Shown here: one piece after another, positions 42,229 to 50,867 of the stretch | Layout of the letters: each line of letters opens with the position of its first letter | Position numbering within the stretch: the stretch's first letter is position 1 | Assembly (NCBI RefSeq): GCF_900114325.1 | Contig: NZ_FOSR01000001.1 | Span: forward strand, 451,693-515,692 | Direction of reading: 5' to 3' | Length of the DNA: 64,000 bases | Origin: Rhodanobacter glycinis | GTDB taxonomy: Bacteria > Pseudomonadota > Gammaproteobacteria > Xanthomonadales > Rhodanobacteraceae | Notes under the pieces: generated by a model | What the model saw: the letters and a program-made list of their open reading frames with translations, nothing else | The model's database searches: none | What the model was told of the DNA's origin: nothing | Position numbers and translations under genes: made by a program

Positions 42229-43653
42229 ATGAGCCATCTGGATGACTTGCGCCTTGCCGTAGGTGAACCACACGTACTGACCGGCATTGATGCTGCGCCG
42301 TATCTGACGGATTGGCGCGAACGTTACAGCGGCCGCGCGTTGGCCGTGGTGCGCCCGGGTTCGACCGATGAGGTGGCTGCCGTGGTGCGTGCGTGCGCCG
42401 CTGCCGGCGTGCCCATCGTTCCACAGGGCGGCAATACGGGCCTGTGCGGTGGCGCCACGCCGGATGAGTCCGGTCATGCAGTGGTGCTTTCGCTGCAACG
42501 CCTGAATCGCGTGCGCAGCATCGATCCGGACAATGACACGATGGTGGTCGAGGCCGGTTGCGTGCTGCAAACAGTGCAGGAGGCTGCGCACGGCGCGGGT
42601 CGATTGTTCCCACTGAGCCTGGGGGCCGAAGGCAGTTGCACCATCGGCGGTAATCTTTCCACCAATGCCGGCGGCACCCAGGTGCTGCGCTATGGCACGA
42701 TGCGCGAGCTTACGCTCGGACTCGAAGTGGTCACGGCGCAGGGCGATGTCTGGCATGGCTTGCGCGGGCTGCGCAAGGACAACACCGGCTACGACCTCCG
42801 TGACTTGTTCATCGGCAGCGAAGGCACGCTGGGCATCATCACCGCCGCCACGCTCAAGCTTTATCCGTTGCCGGTGGCACGCTGCACCGCGCTGCTGGCA
42901 TTGGCGTCGATCGAGGATGCGATCGGCATGCTGTCGCGCGCGCGCCACGATTTTGGCGCTTCACTCACCGGCTTCGAGCTGATGTCCGGCGACTGCCTGG
43001 CATCCGTGGTGCGCTGCTTTCCCCAGCAACGCCTGCCGTTCGAAGGCGAAGCCGCCGCCCTGCCCTGGTATGCCCTGCTGGAACTGTCCGACAGCGAAAG
43101 CGAGACGCATGCACGCGAACGTTTCGAAACCGTGCTGGGCGAGGCCATCGAGTCGGGTTGCGTCAAGGATGCGGTGATTGCCGGTTCCGTGGCGCAAAGC
43201 AATGCCTTGTGGCATCTGCGCGAAAGCATTCCGCTGGCGGAAAAGGCCTTGGGCAAGGCCATCAAGCACGATGTGTCGATTCCGGTGTCGCGCATGACGG
43301 ATTTCGTGCGCGACACCAACCATGCCTTGCAGCAGGCATTCCCGGGGATTCGCAACGTGGTCTTCGGCCACCTTGGCGACGGCAACCTGCATTACAACGT
43401 GGCGCCTGGCGAAGGCTGGACCGACGCCAGTCTGCTGGCCCGGCAGGACGACGTGTTCGCACTGGTGCACGACAGCGTGCATGCCGTGGGCGGATCGATC
43501 AGTGCCGAGCATGGCGTCGGCCAGCTCAAACGCGATGCGCTGGTGCGTTACAAGGAGCCGGTCGAGCTGGCGTTGATGCGCTCCGTGAAGCAGGCGCTGG
43601 ATCCGCTGGGGATCATGAATCCGGGCAAGGTGCTGGCGGTGACTTCCCGCTGA
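42229..43653 (+). CDS. FAD-binding 2-hydroxyacid dehydrogenase (GlcD / D-2-hydroxyglutarate type)
   Basis: Start ATG at 42229; an upstream ATG at 42193 adds 12 poorly conserved residues. The 474-residue product has the VAO-type FAD-binding domain. It includes VPQGGNTGLCGGATP near residue 75 and GTLGIITAATLKLYPLP near residue 202. The C-terminal cap has the metal-binding GHLGDGNLHYN (residue 378) and the SAEHGVGQLKRD motif (residue 424). This is the layout of D-lactate dehydrogenase, GlcD and D-2-hydroxyglutarate dehydrogenase. These oxidise a D-2-hydroxyacid and pass electrons to a flavoprotein or quinone. The exact substrate is not determined by sequence. Confidence 0.88.
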   Translation: MSHLDDLRLAVGEPHVLTGIDAAPYLTDWRERYSGRALAVVRPGSTDEVAAVVRACAAAGVPIVPQGGNTGLCGGATPDESGHAVVLSLQRLNRVRSIDPDNDTMVVEAGCVLQTVQEAAHGAGRLFPLSLGAEGSCTIGGNLSTNAGGTQVLRYGTMRELTLGLEVVTAQGDVWHGLRGLRKDNTGYDLRDLFIGSEGTLGIITAATLKLYPLPVARCTALLALASIEDAIGMLSRARHDFGASLTGFELMSGDCLASVVRCFPQQRLPFEGEAAALPWYALLELSDSESETHARERFETVLGEAIESGCVKDAVIAGSVAQSNALWHLRESIPLAEKALGKAIKHDVSIPVSRMTDFVRDTNHALQQAFPGIRNVVFGHLGDGNLHYNVAPGEGWTDASLLARQDDVFALVHDSVHAVGGSISAEHGVGQLKRDALVRYKEPVELALMRSVKQALDPLGIMNPGKVLAVTSR

Positions 43654-43752
43654 AGGAAGGCTTCGGGCCTGTTTTCGCCGCGGCGATGCAGGCCGAGTGA
43701 GCCGCAGGAATGACGGGAAAAAGCACCCGCACAGGGTCGCGGATGGTTGAAA

Positions 43753-46700
43753 TTATTCCGGACGGCGGTGCGCGTTCCCCAGGGCGATTCGCACCCGATG
43801 GGTTTTCCCGTCGTCGACTAGCGCAATACCTGGGCTTTCGCCAGCACCTTGCGATGACACCGCGCCATCCAGTTCCAGCTTGGCAACACCCGAGCAGACA
43901 TGATCCGGATTCTCGACGGTGATCTCGTAACGCGTGAGGGTGTCCTTGTCGCCGCGACGGCAATAGGTGATTTCGTAGTGTGACCAGTCCATGGGAATGC
44001 AGGGATCGATCAGCAAGCGGTCGCCTTGCAGATGGAAGCCGAGAATGGCTTCAAGTCCCGCCCGGTAGATCCATGCCGCCGAGCCGGTGTACCAGGTCCA
44101 GCCGCCACAACCCACGTACGGCTTTACCGAATAGACGTCCGCACAGGCAACATACGGCTCCACCCGATAACGCTCGATGGCGGCGGCACTGCGGCTGTGG
44201 TTGATCGGGTTGAGCATGTCGAACAATTGGCCGGCACGATTGCCCTGGCCAAGTTGCGCCAGGGCGAACACCGACCAAGTGGCGCCATGGGTGTACTGGC
44301 CGCCATTTTCGCGGATACCGGGTGGGTAACCCTTGATATAACCGGGATCCTTCGGTGTGCGGTCAAAGGGCGGCGTCAACAGCAGGGCGATACCCTTGTC
44401 GTGCATCACCAGATATTTCTCAACGGCATCCATCGCTGCAGCGGCGTGCTCACGATTGGATGCGTTGGCCAGCACGCTCCACGATTGGGCGATGACATCA
44501 ATGCGGCATTCCTCGCCGGTGCGGGTGCCCAGCGGCGTGCCGTCGTCGTAGTAACCGCGTCGATACCATTCGCCATCCCAGCCGGCTTCGCCATCCAGTG
44601 CGGCTCTCAGATCGCCGGCATGTTGGCGCCATCGTTGGGCGCGGTCGCCATCGCCACGGGTTTCGGCGAAGGGCGCGAAAGCCTCGATGGTGGCCAGCAG
44701 GAACCAGCCCATCCAGACACTTTCGCCCTTCCCTTGCGCGCCCACGTTGTTCATGCCGTCGTTCCAGTCGCCGGTACCCATCAGCGGCAAGCCGTGCGTT
44801 CCGGTGGCCAGGCTGGAATCGATGGACCGCGCGGCGTGTTCGTACAGGCTGCTCTTGTCGTCGGAGACGCCGGGGAAGAAGAACGCATCGGTGGCATCGG
44901 GTTTGACCGCATCACCTTCGAGGAAAGGCAGCGCTTCGTCGAGCACGGCCTGGTCGCCGGTGCTTTTGATGTAATGGGTAGCGACGTAGGGCAACCACAG
45001 GCGATCGTCGCGAATCTTGGTGCGGATGCCCTTCCCTGTGGGCGGCAACCACCAATGCTGCACATCGCCCTCGGCGAACTGGCGCCCGGCCGCACGCAGC
45101 AGATGCTCGCGCGCGACATCGGGACGCGACACGCATAGCGCCATCGAGTCCTGCAACTGGTCGCGGAAACCGTAGGCACCGCTGGCCTGGTAATAGGCGG
45201 TGCGCGCCCACATGCGGCAACCCAGCGTCTGGTAGGGCAGCCAGTCGTTCAGCACGATATCCATGGCGCGGTTCGGCGTGTGCACCTGCACGGTGTCGAG
45301 CACCCGGTCCCAGGTGTCGCGTATTCCGGCCAGCACGGCGTCGACATCGGTGTCGCGATACTTTCGTATCAATGCCTGCGCCTCGGCTTCCGATGCGGCA
45401 TCGCCAAGCATGAACACCAGCTCGATCTGTGCGCCTGCCGCCAGTTCGATACGCGTTTGCAACGCACCGCACGGATCAAGCCCGGCACCGGTGCGGCCCG
45501 AGAGCGGCTCGCCACGGATCAGACCATCCGGTCGACCCACGTCGCCATGCTGGCCAAGCACTTCGCGACGATCACCGGAACACGTGGTGCCCTGCCCGCC
45601 AAGATCGATGAAGGCCACGCGTTCGCCGAATTCCTCGCGCCACGCATTGCGGGCGAACATGGCGCCGGTGGATTCGTCGCGCGAGGTCACCACATACGGC
45701 GTCGTGACGGCACCGTTGGGACCCAAGGCCCATTCGACATAGCCGGTGACCGTCAGATGCCGCGCATGCGCCGAACCGTTGCGCAGACGCAGGCGCGACA
45801 ACTTCAACGAACCGCTGGACGGCACGCATTGCAGCAGTTCCACCTCGATGTCGTGCGCCCGATGCGTAAAGCGGCTCCAGCCCTTGCCATGCACGGTGCG
45901 ATAGCGCGCGGAGGACACCCGGATCGGCGAAGCCGTGGCGCTCCACACCTCGCCGCCGTCTTCGTCGCGCAGGTACAGCGCCTCGTGCGGCATGTCAGCC
46001 ACCGAGTCGTTGGGCCACGGCGTCAGCGCATTTTGCTGGCTGTTGATCGACCATGTGTAGCCGCCACCTTCGGCCGACACCAGGCAACCGAAATCCGCGT
46101 TGGCCATCACGTTGACCCACGGCATCGGCGTGCACTGCTCGCCCTTCAGGGTGATGGCGTAACTGCGGCCACCGTCGACAAAGCCACCCAGACCATTGTC
46201 GAATTCGCGTGCTTCGGTGTCGTTTTCATCGGGGGATTCGCGCGTGGGAGCGCGCGGAATCGGCGCTCTTCCGGTCGGCGCGCTGTCGATCGACTGCCGA
46301 CCATAATCGGCTGCGGGCCACGGCTTGGCGGCGTCCAGCTCGATGCGCGCCACGGTGCGAAGGCCATCGCGCACGCTGGCGTCGATGGCCGCGTCGTTCA
46401 ATGCGAAGCACTCCGCCTTCACGGCGTTCTTTGCCGCTTTCAGCGTGTCGTTCTGCGCCTTGGCCAGCTTGGCCAGCGCGTCATGCTGGTCAGCCGCGCC
46501 CAACATCACCACATCGCAAGCCAGTCGTTTCGCCTGCCAATAGCGTTGTGCCCGCAGCAACTCGTGGGCGGAGGCCAGGCCGGCTTCATCCGCAACATGC
46601 AGCAACACGATGGGGCGATCGCCGGAAATGCTGGAGCCCCACAACACCGGGGCACCGCCATGACCACGGGTCACGACCTCCGCCGGCGCGCGACAACGAC

Positions 46701-47664
46701 TGTCGGCGCGAAGCAGCGGTCCGATCATGCCGTCGAAATGCGCTGCCTGCGACACATCGATATCCAGTTGCTGACGCCGCGACGCCGCGTGCGCTTGTGC
46801 GCTGCGGAGCAGTTGATCGGCAGCATCCGCCGCGCGTAATGCCGCCAGCAACGACAGCACGTTTTCGCGCGAATCGGCCAGCGCGGTCCAGAACATGGCC
46901 TGCACGCTGGCGCCGGGTGCAAGTGTCACGCCACGGCGCAGGCTGAATACCGGATCGAGCACGCAGCCGCTGCTGTTCGACAAGCCGATGCCGGGCCGCA
47001 TGGCGTGTGCGTCGCGCAGCACATGGCCACGCCCGAGAAAGCGCAACCGGCTGGATTCGAATTCGTGCGTATCCGCATCCTGTCCGTCGACAAGCAGCAT
47101 GTGCGCAGCCCATACGCTGGGCTCGTCCAAACTGCGTTTGCGTCGCGTGGCCAGCAGCCCCCCGCCCTGCTCCACCCATTCGGTCTGCACGAACATCTTG
47201 GAGAAGGCCGGGTGCGAGGCATCGGCGCCGGCTGGCCCGAGCACCAGTTCCGCATACGAGGTCAACGTGATCGTGCGCGGGCGATCGCCGTGGTTGGTCA
47301 ACGTGATGCGCCGAAGCTCCACGTCATGTTCGCCAGCCACCGCCACGTCGAGCACGCTTTCGAGCATGTCGTGGCAACGCTGCACACGCACCGAGCCTTC
47401 CTGGAAGTCGACGGCAAATTCTTCCGCTTCGCCACCGCAGGGCTGCTGGGTGGCCGACCACGTTTCGCCACTGTGCTCGTCGCGCAGGAAAATGAAGCTG
47501 CCCCAGGCGTGGCCCACGGGATTCTCGTGCCAACGGGTAACCGCCTGCCCCCGCCAGTGGCTGCCGCCTGAACCGGACGCGTCGAGAAAGGTGGAATAGC
47601 TACCGTTGGAAAGCCATTGCACGGGATGCGCGACGTTCACGCGTGACGAAGCTTGCGAAGACAT
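43753..47664 (-). CDS. GH94-type glycoside phosphorylase-like protein (NdvB C-terminal type)
   Basis: The 1303-residue protein is made of the two carbohydrate-binding GT36/GH94 beta-sandwich regions (about residues 10-280 and 500-780) and the (alpha/alpha)6 catalytic barrel. The barrel keeps MGTGDWNDGMN near residue 960, the catalytic-acid loop of GH94, and IKGYPPGIRENGGQYTHG. It corresponds to the C-terminal half of cyclic beta-1,2-glucan synthases without the GT84 and membrane part. It could be a soluble 1,2-beta-oligoglucan phosphorylase releasing glucose-1-phosphate, which the nearby pgm gene would use. No signal peptide is present. GGAGGAG lies 12 bases before the start. Confidence 0.85.
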   Translation of the reverse strand: MSSQASSRVNVAHPVQWLSNGSYSTFLDASGSGGSHWRGQAVTRWHENPVGHAWGSFIFLRDEHSGETWSATQQPCGGEAEEFAVDFQEGSVRVQRCHDMLESVLDVAVAGEHDVELRRITLTNHGDRPRTITLTSYAELVLGPAGADASHPAFSKMFVQTEWVEQGGGLLATRRKRSLDEPSVWAAHMLLVDGQDADTHEFESSRLRFLGRGHVLRDAHAMRPGIGLSNSSGCVLDPVFSLRRGVTLAPGASVQAMFWTALADSRENVLSLLAALRAADAADQLLRSAQAHAASRRQQLDIDVSQAAHFDGMIGPLLRADSRCRAPAEVVTRGHGGAPVLWGSSISGDRPIVLLHVADEAGLASAHELLRAQRYWQAKRLACDVVMLGAADQHDALAKLAKAQNDTLKAAKNAVKAECFALNDAAIDASVRDGLRTVARIELDAAKPWPAADYGRQSIDSAPTGRAPIPRAPTRESPDENDTEAREFDNGLGGFVDGGRSYAITLKGEQCTPMPWVNVMANADFGCLVSAEGGGYTWSINSQQNALTPWPNDSVADMPHEALYLRDEDGGEVWSATASPIRVSSARYRTVHGKGWSRFTHRAHDIEVELLQCVPSSGSLKLSRLRLRNGSAHARHLTVTGYVEWALGPNGAVTTPYVVTSRDESTGAMFARNAWREEFGERVAFIDLGGQGTTCSGDRREVLGQHGDVGRPDGLIRGEPLSGRTGAGLDPCGALQTRIELAAGAQIELVFMLGDAASEAEAQALIRKYRDTDVDAVLAGIRDTWDRVLDTVQVHTPNRAMDIVLNDWLPYQTLGCRMWARTAYYQASGAYGFRDQLQDSMALCVSRPDVAREHLLRAAGRQFAEGDVQHWWLPPTGKGIRTKIRDDRLWLPYVATHYIKSTGDQAVLDEALPFLEGDAVKPDATDAFFFPGVSDDKSSLYEHAARSIDSSLATGTHGLPLMGTGDWNDGMNNVGAQGKGESVWMGWFLLATIEAFAPFAETRGDGDRAQRWRQHAGDLRAALDGEAGWDGEWYRRGYYDDGTPLGTRTGEECRIDVIAQSWSVLANASNREHAAAAMDAVEKYLVMHDKGIALLLTPPFDRTPKDPGYIKGYPPGIRENGGQYTHGATWSVFALAQLGQGNRAGQLFDMLNPINHSRSAAAIERYRVEPYVACADVYSVKPYVGCGGWTWYTGSAAWIYRAGLEAILGFHLQGDRLLIDPCIPMDWSHYEITYCRRGDKDTLTRYEITVENPDHVCSGVAKLELDGAVSSQGAGESPGIALVDDGKTHRVRIALGNAHRRPE

Positions 47665-47824
47665 GGGTGTGGGAAACTCCTCCGCACGATCCGTTTCGGC
47701 CTCGCCGCTACGGTCCCGTGCGCGTCAGACGGGGAAAGCACGAGACTAAGGCCCGCCCGGGGAAATACCGCGTGAAATCAGCGACACGTGGCGCTCTACA
47801 CATGCTCGATGCACGTCGCGCGGG

Positions 47825-49225
47825 ATGATTCCAAGGATTCCTGCCACTGCCCAGCCCACCATGCCCGAAGAACGATCATCATCGTCCATTCCGTCCAGCG
47901 CCGCCGCTGCCGCGGAACTTTGCGCGCTCGCCGATGACGCCATGCTTGATCGCCTCGAACAGGCTGCATTCAACTACTTCATGCAGGCGTGCAATCCGCG
48001 CAACGGGCTGGTGGCGGATACCTCGCGCGAGCATTCGCCATCGAGCATCGCCGTGGTCGGCTTCGCCCTTTCCACTTACCCGGTAGCAGTGGAACGCGGT
48101 TGGATGAGTCGCGCCGATGCCTTGCAGCGCACCCTTGTCACGTTGCGCTTCTTCCGCAACTCCGACCAGAGCGGCAAGCCCGATGCCACCGGCTACAAGG
48201 GCTTCTACTACCACTTCCTGGACATGGACAGCGGTACGCGCGTGTGGTCGTCGGAGCTGTCGATGATCGACACCGCCCTGCTCATCGCCGGCATGCTGGT
48301 CGCACACACGTATTTCGACGCGGATTCGCCCCGGGAAAAGGAATTGCGCGACCTGGCCGATGCCTTGTATCGCCGCGTCGACTGGCGTTGGGCACAGGAT
48401 GGCGGCCCCACGATCCGCCAGGGCTGGAAACCCGAATGCGGTTTCCTGCATTACGGCTGGGAGGGTTACAGCGAGGCGATTCTGCTGTATGCGCTGGCCG
48501 CCGGCTCGCCCACGCATCGCATCACCGATGATTGCTACAAGGAATGGACGGCCACCTACCAGTGGGAAAACCTGTACGACCAGGATTACCTCTATGCCGG
48601 TCCGCTGTTCGTGCATCATTTTTCGCACGCGTGGATCGACTTCCGTGGCATCCATGACCATTTCATGCACGAGAAGCGGTCGGATTATTTCGAGAACAGC
48701 CGACGCGCCACGCTGGTCCAACGCGAATACGCCAGGATCAACCCGCACGAATTCGCGGGCTATGGCGAAAATTGCTGGGGACTGTCGGCCTGCGACGGCC
48801 CTTCCGACGACCAGCCGGATGTGGCCAACGAAGAACGCCGGCTGTTCGGCTACGCCGCGCGCGGCGTTCCCTACGGACCGGACGACGGCACGCTGTCGCC
48901 GCCGTCAATCCTGGCCTCGCTGCCGTTCGCCCCGGACATCGCGCTCGGCACGCTGCGGCACGTGCTCGGCCATTATCCCGAGGTTCTGCACCAGGATCGT
49001 CTGGCGGCCAGCTTCAATCCCTCGCTGGCCGGTGACGATGGCCGCGCCTGGGTATCGCCGGGGCATTACGGTCTGGACCAGGGCATTGTGCTGATGATGA
49101 TCGAGAACTTTCGCAGCGGCCGGCTCTGGCAATGGATGCGGCGTTGCCAGCCTATTATCGATGGCCTGCACAGGGCGGGCTTTCGTGATGGCTGGCTGGC
49201 CGATGCCGCGGAGGATGCGCGCTGA
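47825..49225 (+). CDS. Glycoamylase-like protein, probable beta-1,2-glucanase (GH144 type)
   Basis: The 466-residue product has the glycoamylase-like domain (Pfam Glycoamylase, GH144-related). Recognisable blocks are FNYFMQACNPRNGLVADT near residue 50, GKPDATGYKGFYYHF near 118, and HHFSHAWIDFRGIHDHFM near 263. GENCWGLSACDGP near 316 and WVSPGHYGLDQGIVLMMIEN near 410 follow. GH144 enzymes cut beta-1,2-glucan. No signal peptide is evident, so it probably acts in the cytoplasm unless a later start is used. Its stop overlaps the next ATG (TGATG). It is divergent from the GH94-type gene across 160 bp, a likely shared regulatory region. Confidence 0.82.
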   Translation: MIPRIPATAQPTMPEERSSSSIPSSAAAAAELCALADDAMLDRLEQAAFNYFMQACNPRNGLVADTSREHSPSSIAVVGFALSTYPVAVERGWMSRADALQRTLVTLRFFRNSDQSGKPDATGYKGFYYHFLDMDSGTRVWSSELSMIDTALLIAGMLVAHTYFDADSPREKELRDLADALYRRVDWRWAQDGGPTIRQGWKPECGFLHYGWEGYSEAILLYALAAGSPTHRITDDCYKEWTATYQWENLYDQDYLYAGPLFVHHFSHAWIDFRGIHDHFMHEKRSDYFENSRRATLVQREYARINPHEFAGYGENCWGLSACDGPSDDQPDVANEERRLFGYAARGVPYGPDDGTLSPPSILASLPFAPDIALGTLRHVLGHYPEVLHQDRLAASFNPSLAGDDGRAWVSPGHYGLDQGIVLMMIENFRSGRLWQWMRRCQPIIDGLHRAGFRDGWLADAAEDAR

Positions 49226-50751
49226 TGGCCGGGACGACGAAAAAGGATGCGCCAGCGACACCGCGGGATGACGCCGAGCAACAGCGGCTGGCCAACGTTC
49301 GCCCCGAAGGGTGGCGCAATCCGCAGCCGGCGACGCGCTATCACCTGGCCATCATCGGTGCCGGCGCGGCCGGGCTGGTGGCCGCGGAAACGGCGGCCGC
49401 GCTGGGCGCCAGGGTCGCGTTGATCGAGCGCGCGCAAATCGGTGGCAGTCGCCTCAATACCGGCTGCGTGCCGTCCAAGGCGCTTATCCGCACCTCACGC
49501 CTGTATGCGGAAATGCGCGACGCAAACCACTACGGCGCCCGCGCCCCCGATGACATACCTCCGGACTTCGCCCGCGCCATGGAACGTGTGCGGCATGTGC
49601 GTGCCCACCTCAGCGGCGACGACTCCGTGCAGCGGCTGATCGCCGCGGGCGTGGATGTGTTTTTCGGCGATGCCCGTTTCGAAAGCGCCGACTGCCTGCG
49701 CATCGGTGAGCAGGCCCTGCGCTTCGACAAGGCGCTGATCGCCACCGGGGCTCGGCCGAGCATTCCGGATATTCCCGGCTTGAAGCAGGCAGGCTACCTG
49801 ACCAACGAAAACGTGTTCGATCTCACCAGGCTGCCCTCGCGACTGCTGGTGATCGGTGGCGGCCCGCTGGGCTGCGAGCTGGCGCAGGCATTCTGTCGGC
49901 TGGGAGCCAAGGTCACCATCGTGCAGGACAAACCGCTGTTCCTGCCACGCGAGGAACGCGACGCGGCGCAACTGCTGTCCGACGCGTTTGCACGCGATGG
50001 CCTGGAAGTGCGCTTGAACACCACCGTCACCGAGGTACGCAGCAGCAACGGTTGCAAACAGGTCGACCTGGTCAGCGACAACTATCGCAACACCATCGAA
50101 GTGGATGCCATCCTCACCGGCATCGGGCATGTGCCGAACGTGCAGGGTCTGGGACTGGACACCATCGGGGTCGATCACGATGCCGAGCGCGGCATCCACG
50201 TCGACGATTTCCTGCGCAGCAGCCAGCCGAACGTCTACGCCGCCGGCGACGTCTGCATGGAGCACAAATACACCCATGCCGCTGCCGCCGCCGCCCGCAT
50301 CGTGGTGCAGAACGCCCTGTTCCACGGTCGCGAGCGACTGAGCGAACTGGTGATTCCGTGGTGCACCTTCACCGACCCGGAAATCGCCCACGTCGGCTTG
50401 TACGTGCGCGAAGCGAACCGCCTCGGCATCCCGGTCCGGACCTTCACCGTGCCCATGCACGAGATCGACCGCGCCGTGACCGACAGCGAGGAACGCGGCT
50501 TCGTGAAGATCCACGTCAAAGGCCGCACCGATCGCATCATCGGCGCCACCATCGTGGCCAGCCACGCCGGCGAGATGATCAACGGCATCACCCTGGCGAT
50601 GGTGGCCGGGCTGGGGCTGCGCGGCCTTGGCCGGGTGATCCACGCCTACCCCACCCAGGCCGAAGCCATCCGACGCGCCGCCGACGCCTATCGACGCACA
50701 CGACTGACGCCACGCATCCGCGAGCGGCTGGGGCGTTGGCTGGCGCGTTGA
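49225..50751 (+). CDS. FAD-dependent pyridine nucleotide-disulfide oxidoreductase family protein
   Basis: The 508-residue product has FAD-binding LAIIGAGAAGLVAAE near residue 42, NAD(P)-binding LVIGGGPLGCELAQAF near residue 209, and the second FAD motif NVYAAGDVC near residue 333. The C-terminal dimerisation domain has IHAYPTQAE. This is the mercuric reductase/lipoamide dehydrogenase build. The active-site segment reads GGSRLNTGCVPSKAL, whereas the family has GGxCLNxGCxPSK: the first redox cysteine is Arg. The normal Cys-Cys dithiol chemistry therefore seems lost. No N-terminal MerA metal-binding domain is present. It is coupled to the GH144-like gene. Confidence 0.85.
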   Translation: MAGTTKKDAPATPRDDAEQQRLANVRPEGWRNPQPATRYHLAIIGAGAAGLVAAETAAALGARVALIERAQIGGSRLNTGCVPSKALIRTSRLYAEMRDANHYGARAPDDIPPDFARAMERVRHVRAHLSGDDSVQRLIAAGVDVFFGDARFESADCLRIGEQALRFDKALIATGARPSIPDIPGLKQAGYLTNENVFDLTRLPSRLLVIGGGPLGCELAQAFCRLGAKVTIVQDKPLFLPREERDAAQLLSDAFARDGLEVRLNTTVTEVRSSNGCKQVDLVSDNYRNTIEVDAILTGIGHVPNVQGLGLDTIGVDHDAERGIHVDDFLRSSQPNVYAAGDVCMEHKYTHAAAAAARIVVQNALFHGRERLSELVIPWCTFTDPEIAHVGLYVREANRLGIPVRTFTVPMHEIDRAVTDSEERGFVKIHVKGRTDRIIGATIVASHAGEMINGITLAMVAGLGLRGLGRVIHAYPTQAEAIRRAADAYRRTRLTPRIRERLGRWLAR

Positions 50752-50776
50752 GGCTCAAGCCTCCCTCCCTCGCGAT

Positions 50777-50851
50777 GTAGGAGCGCACCCTGTGCGCGAA
50801 AGGCCTTCGCAATAGCCGTTACGCGTATTCGCGCACAGGGTGCGCTCCTAC
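50777..50851. repeat. Palindromic 24-bp REP-like repeat between convergent genes
   Basis: The 24-bp unit GTAGGAGCGCACCCTGTGCG... at 50777-50800 recurs as its perfect complement at 50828-50851, 27 bp apart. Each unit also has an internal palindrome (GCGCACCCTGTGCGC). It lies between the convergent oxidoreductase and transketolase genes and could act as a two-way terminator. Such units are dispersed in many Xanthomonadales and Pseudomonas genomes. Confidence 0.85.
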
Positions 50852-50867
50852 GTTGCCATTTCGCCGT

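Noticed and set aside
45280-46839. 519-residue open frame on + opposite the GH94-type gene
   Set aside because: Low-complexity Arg/His/Gln frame without start signal or domain.
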